A stretch of 64,000 nucleotides of DNA from JAMLJG01 sp035327585. Its GTDB lineage: Bacteria > Verrucomicrobiota > Kiritimatiellia > CAIVKH01. Positions 58,645-64,000 of the stretch are shown here, piece by piece (the first letter of the stretch is position 1; every line of letters starts with the position of its first letter). The notes beneath the pieces were generated by a model. That model was not told the DNA's origin, made no database searches, and saw nothing but the letters and a program-made list of their open reading frames with translations. A program made the translations under genes and the position numbers. Location: NCBI GenBank assembly GCA_035327585.1, contig DAOLDD010000006.1, forward strand, positions 62,001 through 126,000, in the 5' to 3' direction.

Positions 58645-60802
58645 ACATTTCGGCGTCGATGTCCACGTCCGGCTCGACCTCGCCGTCGAACAACGGCGGG
58701 GCGAGCAGGGTGGGCGCGGCATCCTCGGGCAACTCCGCCTTGCGGGCGGCCGCCTTTTCGCGCAACGGGGCCAGGTCAACGCCTTGCGCCTCCAGTTTTG
58801 CGGCGACCTTTTCGTTTGCGGGATCGAGGATGAAGGATTGGCTCCACCAGTCGATCGCCTCTTCAATCACAGCGAGCTTTTCGTAGATGTCGCCGAGGTG
58901 GTCGGTCAGCGTGGGGTCGTCGGGCAGCAGCGCGACGGCGCGCTCGATGTCTTCCCGCGCCTCGGGGTAGCGACCCATCATGTAGTAGATCCAGCCGCGC
59001 GTATCAATGTAGGCCGGGTTGTCGGGCTGGATGGCGAGCGCCCGGTTGATGAGCTCGAGCCCCGTTTCAAGTTCCAGGCCGCGCTCCGCCCACATGTAGG
59101 CGAGGTAGTTGAGGGCATCGACGTAGGCGGAATAGTCCTGGCGCTGCGTGGGCTTCGGTTCCAGGGCAATGCACCGCTTGAACATTTCCGCGGCTTCCTC
59201 GATGCGCCCGATGCGTTCGTAGGCGGCGCCGTACCAGAAGTAGAAGCTGGCGGTCAGAATTTCACCCTCGGCGTCGAGTTCCTTCGCGAGTTCCATCGCG
59301 CGCGCGAAGGCGGCGAGGGATTCCGGATACGCCTTGGCGTAGCTGGCGACGAGGCCGAGATAGACGAAGACCCCGGGGTTTTCCGGGTCGAGTTCGCTCA
59401 ACCGGCGCATCGCCGCGAGCCCCTGCCGCTGCTTTTTCGCGTCGCGTTCGCGCAGCAGCATGCGGGCGAAGACGTCGAGGAATTCCGGGTCCTTTTCCAG
59501 CGCCGCCTTGAGTCGCAGCGCGGCGTCGTCCGGCTTTCCGCCCTGCAGGTTGGCCATTGCATGGCTGATCTCGAAATGGGGCGTCATCGGCTCGTCCCCG
59601 GTTTCGGCGAAACGGGCCGTCGCCCGCGCGAAATAATCCAGCGCGGCCCCGGCCCGTTCACGGCTCATTTCGAGGTAGGCGAGCAATTCGATGAATTTCG
59701 TTTCCTGCGGATGTTGAGCGAGGGCGTCTTCCAGCACCTCGACGGCGTCGTCGGTTCGGTGGGCGCCGGTCAACAGGAGGGCGAGTCGCAGGGGCGGCGC
59801 GACGTTCGACGGGTCCGCCTCCTGCGCGCGGCGGAAGGCGTTCTCCGCGCCGGCGATGTCGCCCGCCTGTTCATTCAAGTGGCCGAGCGCGAGCAGGCGC
59901 CGGACGTTGCCAGGTTGCTGCTCGACGAGGGCCTGCATGGCGAGCCGAGCGGCGGGCAGGTCCTCGCGCCCGAAGACCGCGGTGAGCCGGCGCTGGCGCC
60001 ACTGATCCGGGGGGGCGCGCCGCGCATCCATGTCCTCCAGCGCGAGCAGGGCAGCTTCGTATTGGCCCGCCAGTTTGCGCAGGAGGACGACCTGCATGAG
60101 CAGCGGCTCATCCCGCACGCCGGCTGCCACGGCGGGTTCGAGCACGCGCAGGGCGTCCCCGGCGGCTTTCGCGGCCGCGGTCCGGTCCGTCATCGCGGCG
60201 GCGCGGCGGACGAGCAGTTGCGCGAGCATGCGGGCCAGATCTTCGCCGTCGTTGACCTTGTTGACGCCGGTCTGCAGCAGGGCGATCGCGTCATCCGTCC
60301 GGTCGAGCCGGATCAGCAGGGCCGCTTTTTCGAGGTACGGCAGCGGCGCATCCGGCGCGACCTTCAGCGCCTGGTCGTAATAGGCCAGGGCGGCCTCGGG
60401 CTGGCCGAGCAGGCGAAGGACGAACGCGGTCCAAACCTGGGCGCGGTCCGACCGGGGCCGGCGTTTCGCCAACTGCTCCATCAACGCCTGCGCCTCCGGC
60501 CCGCGTTGGTCGCGGATCAGGCCGAGGGCGACGCGGAATTGCAGCTCCTCGTTGTCCGGGTCCAGCTCCGCCGCGCGCATGAAGTTGGTGAAGGCGGCTT
60601 CGCCCTGGCGGCTCCATTCCTGACTGACCGCGAGTCCGTAGCGAGCCAGCGCCTCGGCGAATTGTGCCCGCTCGGGCGGCAGGGTGGCCGGTATATCGCC
60701 GGGGGCCGTGGATTGCGTCGCAGCACGCGGTCCCGCGCAGCCGCACGTGGCGGCGAGCAGGCAGACCCCCACGGTGTACTGAACCCTCCGTGTCCAGCGC
60801 AT
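58643..60802 (-). CDS. TPR-repeat lipoprotein
   Basis: A 719-residue protein counted from the ATG at 60802. The N-terminus (VGVCLLAATCGCAG) is a lipoprotein-type signal with Cys near residues 19-21, although the lipobox is not ideal. The rest is a chain of about fifteen 34-residue TPR units (for example ALAYYDQALKVAPDAPLPYL and ALEKDPEFLDVFARMLL). TPR lipoproteins act as scaffolds in secretion, polysaccharide export or complex assembly. It follows a tiny basic protein gene on the same strand. Partner unknown. Confidence 0.88.
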   Translation of the reverse strand: MRWTRRVQYTVGVCLLAATCGCAGPRAATQSTAPGDIPATLPPERAQFAEALARYGLAVSQEWSRQGEAAFTNFMRAAELDPDNEELQFRVALGLIRDQRGPEAQALMEQLAKRRPRSDRAQVWTAFVLRLLGQPEAALAYYDQALKVAPDAPLPYLEKAALLIRLDRTDDAIALLQTGVNKVNDGEDLARMLAQLLVRRAAAMTDRTAAAKAAGDALRVLEPAVAAGVRDEPLLMQVVLLRKLAGQYEAALLALEDMDARRAPPDQWRQRRLTAVFGREDLPAARLAMQALVEQQPGNVRRLLALGHLNEQAGDIAGAENAFRRAQEADPSNVAPPLRLALLLTGAHRTDDAVEVLEDALAQHPQETKFIELLAYLEMSRERAGAALDYFARATARFAETGDEPMTPHFEISHAMANLQGGKPDDAALRLKAALEKDPEFLDVFARMLLRERDAKKQRQGLAAMRRLSELDPENPGVFVYLGLVASYAKAYPESLAAFARAMELAKELDAEGEILTASFYFWYGAAYERIGRIEEAAEMFKRCIALEPKPTQRQDYSAYVDALNYLAYMWAERGLELETGLELINRALAIQPDNPAYIDTRGWIYYMMGRYPEAREDIERAVALLPDDPTLTDHLGDIYEKLAVIEEAIDWWSQSFILDPANEKVAAKLEAQGVDLAPLREKAAARKAELPEDAAPTLLAPPLFDGEVEPDVDIDAEM

Positions 60803-60834
60803 GACGGAAACCCAACGAGCGGACAGTGGGGTGG

Positions 60835-60933
60835 TTAACCCCAACTGCGCTTCTTGTGACGGGCAAGGCGCAAGCGTTTGCGGCGTTTGTGTTTGGCGAT
60901 CTTCTTGCGGCGTTGCTTCTTTACGGAACCCAT
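60835..60933 (-). CDS. Tiny basic protein of the AURKAIP1/COX24 type (bTHX-like ribosomal protein)
   Basis: A 32-residue protein: MGSVKKQRRKKIAKHKRRKR start, then LRLARHKKRSWG. The GSVxKKRRKKxxKHKxRK pattern is the AURKAIP1/COX24 domain found in small-subunit ribosomal proteins. Bacterial forms are very short and often missed. SD AGAGG is seven bases upstream. It lies between hisG and the TPR lipoprotein gene, all on the minus strand. Confidence 0.85.
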   Translation of the reverse strand: MGSVKKQRRKKIAKHKRRKRLRLARHKKRSWG

Positions 60934-60974
60934 ACTTGCCTCTTTGGACCCTTCAAATCCTCAAACCGTTCATC

Positions 60975-61856
60975 CTAGGGAACGACTTTGTTTAAGGAAA
61001 GTTCAATAATACCCTCGGCACCCGCCGCCTTCAGGGCGGGAATCAATTCGCGGACGACCGGCTCATCCACCACGGACTCAACGGCGAACCAGCCGGCGCC
61101 GCCCAGCGGCATGACGGTCGGCGCATGCAGCGCGGGCAGCAGTTTCGTGACGCGTTCCAAATTCGCTTCGCTGACGTTGAGCTTCAGCAGGACCTTCGTT
61201 TCCGCCGCGAGCGCGCCGCGCAACAGGAGCGCGATCGTTTCGATTTTCCGGCGCTTCCAGTCGTCGGCCCAGGCCTTCTTGTTCGCGATGAAGCGGGTGG
61301 TGGACTCGAGTACGGTGTCGACGATGCGCAGGTTGTTCGCGCGCAGCGAGGAGCCGGTTTCCGTGATTTCGACGATTGCGTCCACCAGCTCCGGCGCCTT
61401 GACCTCGGTCGCGCCCCAGGAGAATTCGACCTCCGCCTGCACGCCGTTGCGCTGCAAATACTGGTTCGTCAGCCCGACGGCTTCCGTGGCGATCCGCTTG
61501 CCCTGCAGGTCCTTGACGGACTGGATGGGGGAGGCGTTCGGCACCGCGAGCACCCAGCGGACCGGGCGCAGGCCCTGCTTCGCATAGACGAGATTGGCGA
61601 CTTCGTGCACGTCGGACCGGTTCTCGGTGATCCAGTCGAACCCCGTCAGGCCGGCGTCGAGCAGGCCCTGTTCGACGTAGCGGCTGATTTCCTGCGCGCG
61701 GATGAGGCGCGCCTCGATCTCCGGGTCGTCCACGGACGGCATATACGAGCGCGAGCCGCCGGAAATGGTGTATCCGGCCTTCTTCATCATCGAGAAGGTC
61801 GATTCCTGCAGGCTGCCCTTCGGCAACCCCAATACGATTTTTTTACCAGTGCCCAT
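60975..61856 (-). CDS. hisG: ATP phosphoribosyltransferase, long form
   Basis: First step of histidine synthesis, feedback inhibited by histidine. The ATG at 61856 gives 293 residues with AAGGA 9 bases upstream. LGLPKGSLQESTFSMMKKAGY, DDPEIEARLIRAQEISRYVE and LDAGLTGFDWI make the catalytic part. EITETGSSLRANNLRIVD is the PRPP-site region. The C-terminal ~75 residues (LLKLNVSEANLERVTKLLPALHAPTV) are the HisG_C regulatory domain. This form does not need HisZ. Confidence 0.97.
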   Translation of the reverse strand: MGTGKKIVLGLPKGSLQESTFSMMKKAGYTISGGSRSYMPSVDDPEIEARLIRAQEISRYVEQGLLDAGLTGFDWITENRSDVHEVANLVYAKQGLRPVRWVLAVPNASPIQSVKDLQGKRIATEAVGLTNQYLQRNGVQAEVEFSWGATEVKAPELVDAIVEITETGSSLRANNLRIVDTVLESTTRFIANKKAWADDWKRRKIETIALLLRGALAAETKVLLKLNVSEANLERVTKLLPALHAPTVMPLGGAGWFAVESVVDEPVVRELIPALKAAGAEGIIELSLNKVVP

Positions 61857-61929
61857 GATCCAATCCTTGCTGAACAAGCGGCGCAGGCTATCGCATCCCC
61901 ACCGGGCGCCGCAATGGGAATATTCCAAG

Positions 61930-62002
61930 AAATGACGAAATCCGAATGACGGAATGACGAGGGCGGGTCTGCGTCATTCGTCATTGCGTCATTGTGTCAT
62001 TG
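61930..62002. repeat. 7-base word array AATGACG / CGTCATT between purN and hisG
   Basis: The left words are AATGACG, AATCCG, AATGACG, AATGACG. The right words are CGTCATT, CGTCATT, GCGTCATT, GTGTCATT. The two parts are complementary. The right arm includes the stop codon and last codons of purN (NDTMTQ). Same family as 26548-26679. Confidence 0.8.
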
Positions 62003-62628
62003 GTTCTGAGCACCCGTCGGCCGTCGATGCGGAGGCGGCCCTGGGCGAGCAGGCGCAGCGCCTCGGGGTAGGCGATGCGCTCCTGCGTCTGGATGCGGGC
62101 GTGCAGCGATTCCGGCGTGTCGCGGTCGTGCACCGGCACGGTGCGCTGGAGAATGATGGGCCCTGTGTCCGTGCCTTCGTCGACGAAATGGACCGTGCAG
62201 CCGGCGACGCGGACGCCGTAGCGCAGCGCCTGCTCCCACGCGTGCAGACCGGGAAACGCCGGCAGCAGGGAGGGATGGATGTTGAGTACGCGGTCCGGGA
62301 ACGCGCGCAGCAGGCCAGGCTTCACGATCCGCATGAAGCCCGCGAGCGCCACCGCGTTCGCCCCGTGTTCCCCAAGGACCGCGATGGCCCGCTCCTCCGC
62401 CGCGCCGTCGAGTTTGGTTTTGAAGGGGGCGCAATCGAGGTGCAGCGCGGGCACGCCCGCCTTCCGCGCGCGCTCGAGGATGAACGCGTCCGCCACATCC
62501 GAAAGCACGCAGACGACCTCCGCCTCCAGCGCCCGCGCCGCGACGGCGTCGAGGATCGCCTGCAGGTTGCTGCCGTTGCCCGAGCCCAGCACACCGAGCC
62601 GCAGCGGGAGTGGTTCCATCAAGTCCAT
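61981..62628 (-). CDS. purN: Phosphoribosylglycinamide formyltransferase
   Basis: N10-formyl-THF-dependent formylation of GAR in purine synthesis. The 215 residues include VLGSGNGSNLQAILDA, VALAGFMRIVKPGLL and the active-site signature NIHPSLLPAFPGLHAWEQAL (Asn, His). TVHFVDEGTDTGPIILQ carries the catalytic Asp. An internal ATG at 62619 is an alternative start. The upstream PIN gene ends at 62619, giving a short overlap. C-terminal residues lie in a word array. Confidence 0.96.
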   Translation of the reverse strand: MDLMEPLPLRLGVLGSGNGSNLQAILDAVAARALEAEVVCVLSDVADAFILERARKAGVPALHLDCAPFKTKLDGAAEERAIAVLGEHGANAVALAGFMRIVKPGLLRAFPDRVLNIHPSLLPAFPGLHAWEQALRYGVRVAGCTVHFVDEGTDTGPIILQRTVPVHDRDTPESLHARIQTQERIAYPEALRLLAQGRLRIDGRRVLRTNDTMTQ

Positions 62629-63005
62629 TGCAGTTTGACCGGATAGCGCCGCATTATTTTATCCGACGAGATCAGTGTGAGCCCATGCTGGATGGCTTCG
62701 CAAACAAGCAGCCGATCGAAGGGGTCGCGGTGCAGATTGGGGAGTTTGGAGAGCATAAAAATGGCTTCATTGCCCAGGGGGAGCGCGTCGAGTCCCGCTC
62801 GTTCCGCCAGGATGGGCACCTCCGTGTTGGGGAAGTCCATGCGCAATTTCCCCAGATCGCTTTTGATCTGAATTTCGAGCAGCGAAATCTGGCTGTAGTA
62901 CAAAACGGCGTCCTTCTCGCGCAGGCGAGCCATCAACGCGGGGGGTATCCGATCCGGCTCACCGAGCCACCAGAGCAGCACATGCGTGTCGAACAAGGCG
63001 TTCAA
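62619..63005 (-). CDS. PIN-domain toxin (VapC-like)
   Basis: A 128-residue PIN domain starting at a TTG (63005) that overlaps the antitoxin stop codon (TTGA). Acidic residues fit the nuclease site: FDTHVLLWWL (Asp), SLLEIQIKSDLG (Glu) and HRDPFDRLLVCEA (Asp-Asp pair). LISSDKIMRRYPV follows. VapC-like enzymes cut tRNA or rRNA. It is paired with the Phd-type antitoxin directly upstream. Confidence 0.9.
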   Translation of the reverse strand: MNALFDTHVLLWWLGEPDRIPPALMARLREKDAVLYYSQISLLEIQIKSDLGKLRMDFPNTEVPILAERAGLDALPLGNEAIFMLSKLPNLHRDPFDRLLVCEAIQHGLTLISSDKIMRRYPVKLQWT

Positions 63006-63250
63006 TCGCGGCCCTCAAATGCGCGGATGACGCTTTCGGGCGTGCTGTCAAAATCCCGGGCCACGTGGATGCGCCCGCGAGCGATTCCCGGTCGCTTGGT
63101 TTTGGCCGCCGCGACGGCGGGTAGTGGCGCGATCATAAAGGCCGGTCGCGCGTGCTTGTGCACCACGACGGAGTGGCCCTGTTCGGCCATCCGACCATAG
63201 CGCGAGAGGTTAGTTTTTGCCTCACTGAGCGGAATAGTGGTCAGACTCAT
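63002..63250 (-). CDS. Phd/YefM-family antitoxin
   Basis: An 82-residue protein. The N-terminal fold MSLTTIPLSEAKTNLSRYGRMAEQGHSVVVHKHARPAFMI is typical of Phd/YefM DNA-binding antitoxins. The C-terminal 40 residues (GIARGRIHVARDFDSTPESVIRAFEG) would bind the PIN toxin. It is translationally coupled to the toxin by a 4-bp overlap and likely autorepresses its own promoter. Confidence 0.9.
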   Translation of the reverse strand: MSLTTIPLSEAKTNLSRYGRMAEQGHSVVVHKHARPAFMIAPLPAVAAAKTKRPGIARGRIHVARDFDSTPESVIRAFEGRD

Positions 63251-63343
63251 GGGTGAATATGACCATAATATCGACCAGAAATCAAGGACAAGAGGGAGCT
63301 AATCCATTGATGCCCCGCCGGGATTCTGGCACATTGGCAACGC

Positions 63344-64000
63344 ATGGAATTTGTGTCGTCCAAATCCGGCCTCGACGCCGTGCCCAAGTCCGTCTGGACG
63401 GGGCTGTTGCGCACGATGGTGCTGAGCCGTCGGACCGAGGAACGGCTGATCCGGCTGTATCACCAGGCGAAAATCTACGGCGGCGTGTACACCGGCGTGG
63501 GCCAGGAGGCGATCGGGTCCGCGATAACGGCGGCCAGCGGACCGGAGGATTTGTTTACGCCGCTGATCCGCAACATGACGGTGCACATCGGGCGGGGTGA
63601 GTCGACGCTCAACATCTTCCGCCAGTGGCTGGCCCGGGCGAGCGGGCCGACGCGCGGGCGCGACGGCAACGTGCACTACGGCAATTTCAAGAACGGCGTC
63701 TATACGATGATCTCGCACCTCGGCGCGATGCTGCCGGTGATCGTCGGCGGCGTGATGGCGAAGCGACGGCTCGGCCTCGACACGCTCGGATTCGGATTCA
63801 TCGGCGACGGCGGCACGAGCACCGGCGACTTCCACGAGGCGGTGAATTTCGCGGCCGTGTACGACGTCCCGGTGGTGTTCGTGATTGAGAACAACCACTA
63901 CGCCTATTCGACGCCCCAAAAGTTCCAGTACAAGTGCGAGCACCTCGCGAGCCGCGCCGCGGGGTACGGGATCGATGGCTATCGCGCGGACGGCAACGAC
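63344..64000 (+). CDS. 2-oxoacid dehydrogenase E1 component, alpha subunit (pyruvate/acetoin dehydrogenase type), cut by window end
   Basis: The ATG at 63344 opens 219 codons that run off the window edge. The thiamine diphosphate-dependent alpha subunit is recognised from TMVLSRRTEERLIRLYHQ, GGVYTGVGQEAIG and RDGNVHYGNF. The ThDP motif is GFIGDGGTSTGDFHEAVNFAAVYDVPVVFVIENNHYAYST (Gly-Asp-Gly ... Asn-Asn). A beta subunit gene is expected downstream. The preferred substrate (pyruvate, branched-chain oxoacid or acetoin) cannot be told from this part. No clear Shine-Dalgarno. Confidence 0.93.
   Translation, partial: MEFVSSKSGLDAVPKSVWTGLLRTMVLSRRTEERLIRLYHQAKIYGGVYTGVGQEAIGSAITAASGPEDLFTPLIRNMTVHIGRGESTLNIFRQWLARASGPTRGRDGNVHYGNFKNGVYTMISHLGAMLPVIVGGVMAKRRLGLDTLGFGFIGDGGTSTGDFHEAVNFAAVYDVPVVFVIENNHYAYSTPQKFQYKCEHLASRAAGYGIDGYRADGND

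Overview
The window reads as one contiguous GC-rich chromosome segment from a diderm heterotrophic bacterium. Diderm traits are a CsgG-family secretion protein, a lipoprotein with TPR repeats, a fused acyltransferase of the ornithine-lipid type and a peroxiredoxin with a signal peptide. The best taxonomic hint is the C-terminus of the secreted hydrolase at 35.8-37.8 kb. It has a calcium-binding type-3 repeat, a DPTNAAS junction and a Trp-Ser-Val/Tyr-Thr-Val beta module, a style common in Kiritimatiellota/Verrucomicrobiota. That placement is an inference, not a result.

Layout. 0-5 kb: class IV aminotransferase (cut by the window edge), CPBP protease, cardiolipin synthase, secreted subtilase. 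5-7.5 kb: rpsB-tsf and queF. 7.5-15 kb: EEP nuclease/phosphatase and two GT4 glycosyltransferases, then a two-gene asymmetric ABC exporter. 14.8-17.4 kb: a tight accessory operon (small ORF, GIY-YIG nuclease with a RAMA-like tail, HipA-like kinase, HIRAN protein). 17.4-26.4 kb: rsmE, HDAC-like deacetylase, FIST sensor plus hybrid histidine kinase, gltX, KTSC protein, gcvH-lipB. 26.7-31.4 kb: leuA behind a complete leucine attenuator, a nucleotidyltransferase pair, aroE-pilD. 31.5-39.5 kb: trmB, pyrG, carA, CocE-like hydrolase, TGS-domain nucleoside kinase. 39.7-42.3 kb: the conserved rpmH-rnpA-yidD-yidC block. 42.5-46.9 kb: GltD-like iron-sulfur flavoprotein, peroxiredoxin, OlsF-like acyltransferase. 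46.9-50.3 kb: hemQ-hemE-hemY. 50.6-57.4 kb: broken AbiE toxin-antitoxin locus and a type I restriction-modification operon, ending 13 bp from the 3' end of tRNA-His(GTG). 57.6-64 kb: CsgG-like protein, TPR lipoprotein, a tiny ribosomal-type protein, hisG, purN, a Phd/PIN toxin-antitoxin pair, and the start of a 2-oxoacid dehydrogenase E1 alpha gene.

The most striking non-coding feature is a set of about 20 short arrays of 6-, 7-, 8- or 9-base words. Words vary slightly within an array and are often followed by an array of their reverse complement. They sit at gene junctions and in several cases run into coding sequence, supplying N- or C-terminal residues. No rRNA, transposase or CRISPR array was seen.
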